From positions 20,529,250 through 20,593,249 of the forward strand of contig CM026570.1 in the NCBI GenBank assembly GCA_015143295.1: a DNA stretch of 64,000 nt, written 5' to 3'. The position numbers and the translations under genes were made by a program. Below the pieces are notes generated by a model. The model searched no databases. It was not told the origin of the DNA and was given only the letters and a program-made list of their open reading frames with translations. The stretch comes from Tetracentron sinense (Eukaryota; Streptophyta; Magnoliopsida; Trochodendrales; Trochodendraceae). Shown here one piece after another: positions 10,435-20,480 of this stretch (position 1 is the stretch's first letter; the number at the start of each line of letters is the position of its first letter).

Positions 10435-11796
10435 TGTTAGCTTAAAGGTTACAACTATATGTACCCTTATTAATTTTGATGATAACTAAAATAATGAAAT
10501 GAATGACTTTTGTATTACTAATGTCTACCTTAAAGTATTTATGAAAAACAGTGTACAAGAGCATTAGCTAACCATTCAACTCAAATGGCATGGAATTGCC
10601 ATCCAAGTTACTAAAAGAAGCATTCAAGTCAAATTGTAGAAGCACATAGCAATCAAAGTCAAAAGAAGCTTCAATCATTTTAGAAGACCAAATTGAAGTT
10701 CATGCCAAAAAGATGAAGAAGAAGTCTTGGAAGATCTCAAGATTAGAACTATTATTGAAAATCCAAGAATCAAGTTTTGAAGAATATCAAGAAGGTTTTA
10801 AAGTTTATTGTTTTAGTCTTTGAGAGTGCTCAGGATCAATATAAAAAATCCTCAAAATTTGGTATTGAAAAGCTCACAAACTTAGAATGACCATAGATAC
10901 TTTAAGACCTAATTGAAAATCACTTTAAGGACCTAAATAGTTGGTAATTAACTTGATGAGGATAAGGTAGGAGGCCTTGTAATAAAATCCCATCTTTAAG
11001 ATTTCTGAAAATGGATCTTGTGCAAAAATTGCACCATCCAGTCGATTAGATGAAGGCCAAAATTCAATCTGGCCACTGTGATCATCCAGCCGATTAGATG
11101 ACTCATCCAGTCGACTAGTTTGCATTTATTGTCTCACCAATGGCCATAAATCTTTATGGGCTATAAAATGAGATCATTAGTGAGTGAAAAATAACTATTG
11201 ATCAATCTATAAACACTCATCATTCATTACAAGCTGATTTTCTCACATCCTTAGTGAAAAATCAAAAAATCCTCAATCCTCTAATTTTGAGCTATTTAGC
11301 TCCAACTGTTGGGAGCTTTTATTAGAGCTTCAAAGAGATCTTATTCAGCTCATCTAAGGAGCATATTTAAAGATTGTAAATACCTCATACTTGTTGTATT
11401 GAGAAAGTCAAGAATCTGTGCATTCTTGCATTGAAGCGGGAAGCTTCGAGAAAGTCAAGAGAGGGTGTTCTCTTGCAAGTAGGCTTGATCTTCGTCTAGA
11501 AGAAGATGGTAAAAGGTTTGGACTTCACCGAAAAGAAGTCTATACGATAATTGAACTGTGGTAAATCATCTTGCGGGTAGCTTTAGGTAAGGACGTAGGC
11601 GGGATTGCCAAACCTCGTGAACAAGATCGTTGTGTTTGTTCTCTCTAACTTTAACATTTAATTTTCTGATTTGCATTATTTAGTTTAGTTGGTTGTTATT
11701 CATTTGATAAATTAAATTCCACACAAAGGAACATAGTAGAATTTTAAATTTTTTGAAACACTATTCACCCCCCTCTAGGGTCGAATACTTGGGCAA
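10435..11796 (+). repeat. 5' LTR of Sirevirus (1362 bp, last bases lost)
   Basis: Colinear with the 3' LTR at 15692 ('aaggttacaac', 'tgatgataact', 'gaagaagtcttggaagatctc', 'tattcacccccctct'). It breaks off at 'acttgggcaa', two bases before the LTR end, and is joined straight to RT coding sequence. A TATA box (tataaaa, 11162-11168) follows the palindrome array. Confidence 0.85.
11031..11115. promoter_or_regulatory. CCAGTCGACTAG palindrome array, Sirevirus 5' LTR
   Basis: Three imperfect copies of 'atccagtcgattagatg' or 'catccagtcgactag' lie 45-50 bp upstream of the TATA box at 11162. The matching array in the 3' LTR is at 16285-16345, with TATA at 16445. Confidence 0.65.
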
Positions 11797-12830
11797 AAGC
11801 CTTATATGGACTAAAACAAGCTCCTAGAGCTTGGTATGATAGGTTAAGTGGTTTCTTGTTTGATAATAAATTCATTAGAGGTAAAATTGATACAACTTTG
11901 TTTGTGAAATTCGAAAATAATAATATGCTCATTGTTCAAATAGATGTAGATGCTATCATTTTCAGATCTACAAATGAGTCTTTGTGTCAAGAGTTTGCTA
12001 AAATTATGCAAGAAGAATTTAAATGAGTATAATGGAAGACTTGACCTTCTTCCTTGGACTTCAAATTAAGCAAACTAATCAAAAAACTTTAATTAATCAA
12101 GGCAAGTACACTAGAGAGTTACTTAAGAAGTTTGATATGGAAAATGGAAAGAAATGGATACTCCTATGAGTCCATCAACCAAACTTGATAAATATGAAAA
12201 ATGCAAAAATATTGATGAAAAGAAGTATAGAGGCATGATAGGAAGTTTACTGTATTTGACTATAAGTAGACCAAACATCATATTTAGTGTATGCATATGT
12301 GCTAGATTCCAATCTTGTCCAAAAGAATCACATATTATTACTGTCAAAAGAATTTTTAGATACTTGCTATGCACAATTGATTTAGGATTATGGTATCCAA
12401 AGAACACATCACTTGAACTGGTTAGTTATTCTGATGTTGACTTTCCCGGGTGCAAAGTTGATCGGAAAAGTACAAGTGACACTTGTCACTTCTTAGGGTA
12501 CTCACTAATTTCATGGTTTAGCAAGAAACAAAACTTCGTACCTCTATCTGCAGTCGAGGCTGAGTATGTAGCAGTCGGGAGTTGTTGTACTCAAACTTTA
12601 TACATGGAACAACAACTGGAAGACTTTAAACTTACTATGACAATATTGTAATTAAATGTGATAACACAAGTGCCATTTGCATGACTAAAAATATCATTCA
12701 ACACCCCAAAACTAAACATATTGAGATAAAATATCACTTTATTAGAGATCATGTTCAAAATGGGGATGTTGTGTTGGAATTTGTTGATACAAATAACCAA
12801 CTTACCGATATATTTACAAAACCCCTCTAA
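11797..12830 (+). pseudogene. Sirevirus pol remnant: C-terminal RT and RNase H
   Basis: Starts mid-RT with 'KALYGLKQAPRAWYDRL'. The RT active-site box normally reading YVDD is DVDA here (11943-11954), so catalysis is destroyed. A frameshift near 12024 leads into 'MSIMEDLTFFLGLQI'; another near 12154 leads into the open frame 12154-12651. That frame carries 'YRGMIGSLLYLT', 'ARFQSCPKES', the RNase H 'SYSDVDFPGCKVDRKST' and 'VEAEYVA' boxes. A last frameshift near 12650 gives 'CDNTSAICMTKN', 'KTKHIEIKYHFIRDHVQNGD' and the end 'DIFTKPL'. Motifs match the SIRE/Maximus branch of copia. Gag, protease and integrase are absent. Confidence 0.85.
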
Positions 12831-13110
12831 TATAATAGATTTAGTACCTTGAGAAGAGAACTAGGGATAGGCAAACTTAATGATCCATGATGATATCAAA
12901 AGATGCCTAGTAATGCTTAATGTTCAAGTTAAGTGCTTAATAATCATATTTAATTATATTATTTAAAATAATGATCTAAAATGCTAAATATTGATTTGAT
13001 TAATTAATCATGATTAATGGTGTTTAAATGTAGTATTTGAGTGGTTAATTAATGAAAAATGAATAAGTTACTGGATTTAGAAGAAAACAAAAAATTTCAG
13101 ATTTATTCTT
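12831..13110 (+). other. Non-coding spacer after Sirevirus pol
   Basis: AT-rich, no supported frame; it leads into the repeat module before ORF3. Confidence 0.5.
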
Positions 13111-13338
13111 CTATCCAGCAGACTAGATGGTGCATCCAGTCGACTATATAAGAGAAAATTTTGGCAGAGTTGGATTTAGAACAAAACAGGAAATTTTTTG
13201 ATTTTTTCTTCTATCTAGTCGACTAGATGGTGCATCCAGCTGACTAGATAGGCAAAAATTTAGGCAGTGTTGGGTTGAGTCCATCCAGCCGACCAGATAG
13301 TTCATCTAATCGACTAAATGGACTGGGCCATAAATATA
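13111..13338 (+). promoter_or_regulatory. Internal promoter-like module before Sirevirus ORF3
   Basis: Two tandem copies of a unit of about 100 bp, each with 'atccagtcgactagatgg'-type palindromes, then a third partial array (13280-13320) and a TATA-like ataaatata (13330-13338), 158 bp before the ORF3 ATG at 13496. The word GGCCATAAAT at the TATA is shared with the LTR promoter region (about 11146-11156). The arrangement copies that of the LTR. Promoter activity is inferred. Confidence 0.5.
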
Positions 13339-13495
13339 ACCCCCGAAATTCCCAAATTGCCCGATCATTTTAAACATTTCCTATTCCAAAACCGTTTCGT
13401 CTCCTTCCATCCAAATCTTTTCTCTTCATTTCTAATGCTTCCAAACCTCCATTAATCCTTCAAATCTCCTTCCAATTCATTCAATTCAATTCGAA

Positions 13496-15311
13496 ATGGC
13501 TAAAATCAAAAATACAAGTGAAGAACTAAACCCTAAAAAGCAGAAATCAGCGAAAGGAAAGGCCGTAGCCTCTTTCTCTTCCAAAGAGAGATCTTTGAGC
13601 TTCAAGTCAGAAAAATTTGAGAAGAAATTCAGGGAAATCTTTAGCAAAAGAACCGTGGTCTATGGTAAGTTCCTTGACCCGATTACCTTAGATCTATGGG
13701 GCTTAGACAAAATCATAGAGCTCTTTAAAGCTCTGAAATGGCTCTCTTTTCTTCAATCTAGTGAGCCAATGTATCTAGAGCTTGTCAAGCTCTTCTAAAC
13801 TCACTTTGAGTATGTTTCTTCCACCCACCAAATCAATTCTTACATTTGTGGGCAAGAAATAGCTTTTTCTTGTGGCGAACTTGCCACAGTTCTTAGACTT
13901 CCAGTAGGTGATTTTGAATCCTATACAGTGAAGGAATGAACTACCCATGAAGGATTTAATCATGTGGAAGCCTTAAAACTCATTTGTATCAATCAAGACT
14001 TCACCGAGGCTTTCCAACCTTGAATCAAAGGCCTCACCCTTGAAGCCAGAATTGTCCACCACATCATCTAATATAATCTAATTCCTAGATCAAGTAGTAG
14101 GAACTATCTATCTTATTTTGATGTGTTTCTAATGTGGTGCATTTTCACCACTCAGTATATAGATCTTTCCTATCTTCTTATTCAAACCATGGTTGACGGT
14201 GTGAAGAAGAAGGATGCATGCCTTCCCTCACACAAGTTTCCAATATTTTAACCATCCCTTGGACTCCTTCTCTGACAAGGTAGCCTCCTTTAACCATGGC
14301 TTCTATAGTCCCTCCACCATCATGAGGATGGGCTACCTATGACACAATGTTATGAAGGTGTAGATACCTAAGCCATCCATTATCCAATCTTCTATATGTG
14401 CTCCTGCTAGTCAGCCACCTCCTCAACCTCCTGCACCTGAGTCTGCTCCTTCTAGTGAGCCTATTCTTCCTACAGCTCATAGTCCATCATCTTCAGCCAC
14501 CCCTACTGAGATTCCTACATCTCCAGTAGCAGCAACAGTAGAGCCTCACTCTCATCGTGAACATTTAATTCAGACTCCATCTCAGTCTCCAATACCATCT
14601 CCTATACCTTCAACACCTAGAGTACCTCCACACCATTTTTAGATAGGTGTATCCTCTGGTCAGCATGAGCTCCCTTTTAGACCATCTTTTGATAGCAATT
14701 TCCTCAGTTTGATGATGGAGAAGATTGATTCTTTGAGTTCGAACAATGTCAGCTTCCAGTTTGAGGTCAGGGAGAGATTAGCCTCACTAGAGACCCATAT
14801 AGTAGGGCTCCAGTCAGATACCAAATATAGATTTGAGGCTACAAATGCTAGACTAGAGGACATCAGTGTAGAGATGAGGATAGTGAAAGAGAGAGTGGAT
14901 GCCACCACCTCTATTATTCAAAAGAGAGCATTAGAAACTAACGAGTAGCTGGTCAAGATAGATGATGTAATAGGAATCATCAATTGAAGAGATGAGTCAG
15001 CAGATCAACACATTAGAGCAAAGGGATCTTTAGTTCTTCAGATGGCCACCTAGGTTTCTTCACAGGCACCTCTTATTCACCAGACTGCATCCGGATTTAC
15101 CCAGTTGGCTATTGATTTGTTGAGTCTGAAACCTGAATCTATTAGATCAACTCAGCTTGCTGAAGAAGGAAAAACCCCAAAGGGACAAGCAACTTTTCCT
15201 GAAGGCCCTATCATTACTTTTCTTACTTCTAGTGAAGAAGAAGAAGAAGATGAAGACAACAATAGTGATGATGACTCACTATTTGTGAAGCCCAAGAAGA
15301 AGAAGCACTAG
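13496..15311 (+). pseudogene. Sirevirus ORF3 (env-like / plant transposon protein-like)
   Basis: The ATG at 13496 opens a 100-codon frame with a basic N-terminus and 'VVYGKFLDPITLDLWGL'. Downstream of its stop the same frame continues as 'THFEYVSSTHQINSYICGQE' and 'LATVLRLPVGDFESY', so these are in-frame nonsense changes. A frameshift near 14245 leads to a Pro/Ser-rich stretch (14395-14640) and a coiled coil (14709-14948, 'ERLASLETHIVGLQSDTKYR'). The C-terminus (15105-15311) is acidic ('SSEEEEEDEDNNSDDD') and ends in lysines. Sireviruses often carry an env-like third ORF of this layout; no signal peptide or membrane helix is visible here. Function unknown. Confidence 0.65.
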
Positions 15312-15342
15312 ACTTCCTTTATGTATTTTTTTATGATGCAAG

Positions 15343-15690
15343 GGGGAGTAGAGAAAATGGAGATGAAATGTATTTTTTTGATATATGACATGTGTTTGAA
15401 CACTCTTTGATGTATGTCATGACCTCATTGTACCTTTTTGGACATATATATGACATGATTAATCTCACCTTAGATCTTGACTCTTTATGCTTAATTGTGT
15501 TATAACATACATATTTGTTATCTCTTGAATGGTTTTCTAAACTATATGCAAAAGAATGACATAAATGTCTTATTTTTATAATGCATATGTTTAGGGGGAG
15601 CTTTCCTAGAAATTTCAATAAATTTACATATTAAGGGGGAGCTCAATCCCATTTTATTCCAATATTTTGTCATCATCCAAAAGGGAGAGA
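15343..15690 (+). other. Multiple polypurine tracts before Sirevirus 3' LTR
   Basis: Four purine-rich runs, near 15343 (aagggggagtagagaaaa), 15593 (agggggag), 15632 (aagggggag) and 15679-15690 (aaaagggagaga). The last abuts the 3' LTR and should prime plus-strand synthesis. Repeated polypurine tracts at this place are a described Sirevirus feature. Confidence 0.7.
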
Positions 15691-15691
15691 T

Positions 15692-17084
15692 TGTTAACCT
15701 AAAGGTTACAACCATAGATACCCTTATTAATTTTGATGATAACTTGAATAATGAAATGACTTTTGTACTACTAATGTCTCTTTTAAAGTGTTTATAAAAA
15801 CAATGTATAAGAGCATTAGCCAACCATTCAACTCAAATGACATAAAAAATTGTCATCCAAGTTGCTAAAAGAAGCATTCAAGTCAAATTATAGAAGTACA
15901 TAGCAATCAAAGTCAAAAGAAGCTTCAATCATTCTAGAAGATCAAATTGAAATTCATGCCAAAAAGATGAAGAAGAAGTCTTGGAAGATCTCAAGATTAG
16001 AACTATTATTAAAGATTCAAAAATCAAGTTTGAAGAATCTCAAGAAGGTTTTAAAGTTTATTTTTTAGTCTTTGAGATTTCTTAGGACCATGTAAACAAT
16101 CCTCAAAAGTTGGTGTTGAAAAGCTCACAAACTTAGAATGATCATAAGTACCTTAAGACCTAATTAAAAAACACTTTTAAGACCTAAAAAGTTGGTAATT
16201 ATCTTGATAAAGATAAGGTAGTAGGCCTTGGAATCAAATCCCATTTTTAAGGTCTCTGAAAATGGATTTTGTACAAAAATTACACTATCCAGTCGACTAG
16301 ATGAAGGCGAGAATTCAATCTGGCCACTGTGATAATCCAGCCGACTAGATGACTCGAAATACCTAATAAATGCACAATAACGGCTATATTAAAATGACTA
16401 GTTTGCATTTGTTATCCCACCAACTACCATAAAACTTTATGGGCTATAAAATGATATTATTAATGAATGATAAATAACTATTAATCAATCTATAAACACT
16501 CATCATTCACTAGAAGCTGATTTTTTCACATCCTTAGTGAAAAATCCAAAAATCCTCAATCCTCTGTTCTTGAGCTATTCAACTCCAACTGTTGGGAGAT
16601 TTTATTAGAGCATCAAAGAGATCTTATTTAGCTCATCTAAGGAGAATATTTCAAAATTGTAAACAACTCATACTTGTTGTATTGAGAAAGTCAAGAATCG
16701 GTGGATTCTTACATTAAAGCGGGAAGCTTCAGGAAAAGTCAAGAGAGGGTGTTCTCTTGCAAATAGGCGTGATCTTCGCCCGTAAGAAGATTGTAAAATG
16801 TTTAGGCTTCACCCTGGAAGAAGTCTATACGATAATTGAATCGTGGTAAATCCTCTCGCGGGTAGATTGAGGCGGGGACGTAGGCGGGATTGCAGAACCT
16901 TGTGAATAAGATCATTGTGTTTGTTATCTCTAAATTATAGCATTTAATTTTATGATTTGCATTATTTAGTTTAGTTAGCTGCTATTCCTTTGATAAATTA
17001 AATTCCACACAAAGGAACATAGTAGAATTTTAAATTTTCCAAAACCCTATTCACCCCCCTCTAAGGTTGAATACTTGGGCAACA
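15692..17084 (+). repeat. 3' LTR of Sirevirus (1393 bp)
   Basis: Starts TGTTAACC directly after the polypurine tract and ends GGGCAACA before the target repeat cacac. It holds a decayed palindrome array (16285-16345) and a TATA box (16445-16451). It differs from the 5' LTR by many substitutions and small indels, so the insertion is not recent. Confidence 0.85.
16285..16345. promoter_or_regulatory. CCAGTCGACTAG palindrome array, Sirevirus 3' LTR
   Basis: Two copies ('ccagtcgactagatg', 'ccagccgactagatg') matching the 5' LTR array. An AT-rich insertion after 16350 makes the distance to TATA longer (about 100 bp). Confidence 0.6.
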
Positions 17085-17099
17085 CACACTAGATACTAC

Positions 17100-17239
17100 A
17101 AGAGGATTTACATTTCGTAGCACATGACATAAGTTGCCAACCTGTACACCAAATAGGATAGCTCGACTCATCACATAAGGTAAAACACAAAGAGAGATCA
17201 ACAAAATTTCTCACATTACACACAATAACTCGACACACT
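17100..17239. repeat. Minisatellite, left half (split by solo LTR)
   Basis: Degenerate units of about 75 bp built on 'agctcgactca.cacataaggtaaaacacaaa.agag..aacaa'. The same units continue at 19567 on the other side of the solo LTR. Confidence 0.6.
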
Positions 17240-19566
17240 TGTAAGCACCCAATTTTTACACCCCTTCCCTAACCTTGGTTAACAGCCTTAACCATGGTTA
17301 GCCTATCCTAACCTTGACTTAGGCTTAACCCCAAACCTAACCCATGGGCCCATGGGCCCAAGGCCCCAGGGCCTAAAACTAGTAGTCAAACATCTTATGG
17401 GACCAAACATGGGCCCATAGACCTTAACTAACCGATAGGGAGGCCCCACAATTTAAAATTTTGGAAATGTCGATAATTTCTTTACCGACATTTCTATTTT
17501 ACGTAAGAGCTAGAGTGCCCTAGACCCTGAGCCAAGCCATTCTGGCCCTTTTTTGAGAAAATAGTTATTCTACTGCCATTTATCATTTTGCCCTGATCAG
17601 GAATGACGGTAATAGAATTACCGCCATTCCAGGTGTTCTGCATAGATCAATGCTATACCCCCCTACGACTCTCAGGTTGACCTCCAATCAACTTCCAGAC
17701 CTTGACCTAACTCTCTCCGATTTACCAAGCCTACCCTTGCCCTCCTAAACTCTATAAATACTCCCCTATCTCAAGCTTTAAACTTATTCTAAAATCACCC
17801 AACCTAGAAACTCTGTAGAAACCCAGACTACTCACCAAGAGCCTTATTAGAACCCAAAATCTCTCCAGAATTGTAGTGCTTGGGTACTCAATAAAGTCGA
17901 ACCAGAGGGCTAGCCTAGGCTTCCTTCTCTTGTACGGTCTCTTTAACATACCCTCCACTACCTCACCTTGGAGCTTGGAAAAGAAGGGTAGGACCTCCCA
18001 CCCCATCTCTCTTTTCTCTTATTTGTTCATCTGTATACCCCTGATCCACTTCCAGGGGACTATGCTCATCGCCAACTCTAAGGGTAGGAGTCCCCTTGCC
18101 TCCCTCGCAGGCAAGGGGACTCTCTAAAAGAGAATATCATATTTCCTAGTTTATACCGTGTAAAGAACAAGTTCCTTAGTCTCTCCCAAGGCCTCCAGGG
18201 CAGTCTAAGATCATAGAGAAGTCCCTGGAGCTAACTCAGTGCACAACTAGGAAGATAAATTTGAAAACTAGAGAAATCCAGAATGGTAGTACTATGTTTA
18301 CCACCATTCTGGAAACTGTCCTGAGCAGACATTTTAGACCTCTTTAGATGGGCCCTTGGTCCATTCCAGGGCCTGGACCTAGGCTCTATGGTCTTCCCTT
18401 TTTGATACTAATCATTCCAAGGCCTCCAGGCTCACAGGCCTCGGCCAAATTTGCAGAAAACCAGAAGTGCACTCGAATGTCGGTACTGTATCTACCGACA
18501 TTCTGGAGTTTGATTATTTCGAATAAAAACTCCACTGTAGGCTAATCTCAGGCTTGTCCTAAGGCCCAGCTCGAGGCCCACACCTCACCTAAGGGTCCAG
18601 GGACCCTCTATGTTCTCCCCTGTGCTATCTCATGGCTGCAAAGCCTTGAATTGGAAGGTACTGGAATTGGTCGTAATTCCAGTACCACCAATTCCATTCT
18701 GTGCAGAATTGGAATTGGCGGTACTGTATTTACCGTCAATTCCAACATTCCCATTACAGTGGCCTTGCAATGGGCCCAAATCCTATAAGAGACCAGTCTA
18801 AGCCCTGCACATTACTCTGGGCCCCCTTTCAAACCCTGACCTAAACTTAACTGGGGTTAAACTTAACCCCAGTTAATTTACTTTAACACTGGTTAACCAA
18901 TCTAACTTGGAAAAATCCCAAAACAAATCTGAAAAATACAAAAGGATGAAAAGGACTAAAACCAGACTTTAGCCTATCCTGGGCTCATCCCTAACCTTGG
19001 TTAACTGACTTAACCATGTTTAGTCTCAACCGTAACTACTCCAGTGCAACCTAGCCACTTCGGTGCCACCCTTGGCCTTCTCAATCAATCAACCTTAGCC
19101 TCCGGGATAAACCTAAACCACTCCGACACATACACACACACAGCCTAACCCACTATGGTTTAAAGTACCGACCAAACTACACTCGTTCTGATCCCGCCCC
19201 GGCGGGTATGTAGGTAGCCCATCCCGGGTTCGACCTTAGTCTAGGATTTTCTCTTTCTTGGGTTAGCATGACCTAAAACTTAAGCATTTTGTTAAAGTTT
19301 AATCTATTTGGCTTATCACCTAGGGAGTAGGTAACCATCTTAGACTGGGGTCTCAGGGTGTCTAACACCTTCACGGGACTTAATTGAAGTACTTGCCTGG
19401 ACTCTAATTGAGACCATAGACCCTATCTAATCAACCCTTGTCTTATCCCCCCTAAATAAATAGGTGGTGACTCTTACTCAACCTGTGAGACCCTAAAGAC
19501 CATTTTAGCGTCGTTCCTCCGCAGGTTCCAGCCCAGAAGGAAAGGCGGTAAAATCCTGCGCTCACA
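17240..19566 (+). repeat. Solo LTR of Tat-like family A (2327 bp)
   Basis: Starts TGTAAGCACCCAATTTTTAC and ends GCGCTCACA, the same termini as the LTR at 4687-7912. Flanks acact (17235-17239) and atact (19567-19571) are a target repeat with one mismatch. There is no primer site after the end, so this is a solo LTR left by LTR-LTR recombination. A TATA box (tataaata, 17753-17760) lies in the middle. Several 30-bp hairpins flank it. The end region carries the 'gtatgtaggtagccc' block shared with 4930-5000. Confidence 0.85.
17463..18745. promoter_or_regulatory. Set of six ~30-bp hairpins around the LTR promoter
   Basis: Imperfect inverted repeats of the type GAATG-x-CGGTA ... TACCG-x-CATTC at about 17463-17495, 17601-17631, 18280-18312, 18475-18506, 18662-18695 and 18711-18745. 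Stems are about 12-14 bp. Two lie upstream of the TATA box at 17753, four downstream. Their loops differ while the stems co-vary. Confidence 0.7.
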
Positions 19567-19809
19567 ATACTATAAGGAAAATACAAAGGTAACAACACTG
19601 TCGCATTAGATAGAGAAGCTTAGTTCGGCTCATTGCATGAAGCAAAACACAGAAGAAAACAACACAGTTATCACATTTGAACAACTTAGCTCGTCTCGTT
19701 ACACATGATGAAATTCAAAATTAGTAACGTAGTTTATCACATTAGGTGGCTCAGCTCGGCTCAACACATAGGATAAAACACAAAAGGGGAACTACACTGT
19801 TTGTCACAT
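19567..19809. repeat. Minisatellite, right half
   Basis: Three to four more degenerate copies of the 'cagctcggctcaacacataggataaaacacaaa' unit seen at 17100-17239, ending at the CACTA terminus. Confidence 0.6.
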
Positions 19810-20480
19810 CACTACAAAAATTATGGCTTTTAGCTACAAATTTTTTACGGCGGTTATCAGAAACCACCTCCAAAACCCATATACAATGGCAATTTTTATA
19901 ATCCGCTGCTAATTTCATGGTGGGAACCGATTTTAGAGGTGGTTTTGAATAAACCGCCGCTAATTATATCAGTTATCGCAACAAATTTTTTTAAACCGCC
20001 GCTAATTTATTGGCGGAACCCAAGTATCATTGGCGGTTTATCAAAACCACCTCCACAATCAGTTCCCGCCATGTAATTAGCGGCAAATAATAAAAACCTT
20101 TAGCAACAGTTTTAAAAACTACCGCTAAAGGTCCTCGTATTTGGGATTTACCGATCTTTCCCTCTCTTTTCCTCTTTCACTCTCTTTTCCTCTTTTCCCC
20201 TCTTCCTTTGCGCACCTAGCTCCCTGCTCCTCTGCGCACCCAGCTTCAACGCCGACCACTTTCGATGCCTTCTCTGACCACTTCTGATGTCGTCGCTCAG
20301 GTAACTCCGACTTCTCTCTCTTTCTCTCTCTCTCTCTCTTCCTCCCTGGTAATCTCTCTCTCTCTCTCTTACTCGTATTCTGCTCTCTCTAATTGTTTCT
20401 CTCTACGTAGGCAAAACTCCTAGAAGCTCACCCCTCCACGATCACCCCTCCTTTGCTCTCTCCTTCTCTCTCTCTGTAAT

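Larger units (their letters stand above)
10435..17084 (+). mobile_element. Sirevirus-type Ty1/copia element, internally deleted
   Basis: Two LTRs start TGTTAGC/TGTTAAC; the 3' one ends CAACA. The 5-bp target repeat cacac is perfect (10430-10434 and 17085-17089). Order: 5' LTR, C-terminal RT and RNase H, a non-coding block with a promoter-like module, a broken env-like ORF3, several polypurine tracts, 3' LTR. An ORF after pol and multiple polypurine tracts are known Sirevirus (SIRE/Maximus) traits. Gag, protease, integrase and most of RT are missing, and the remaining ORFs carry stops and frameshifts. Confidence 0.85.
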
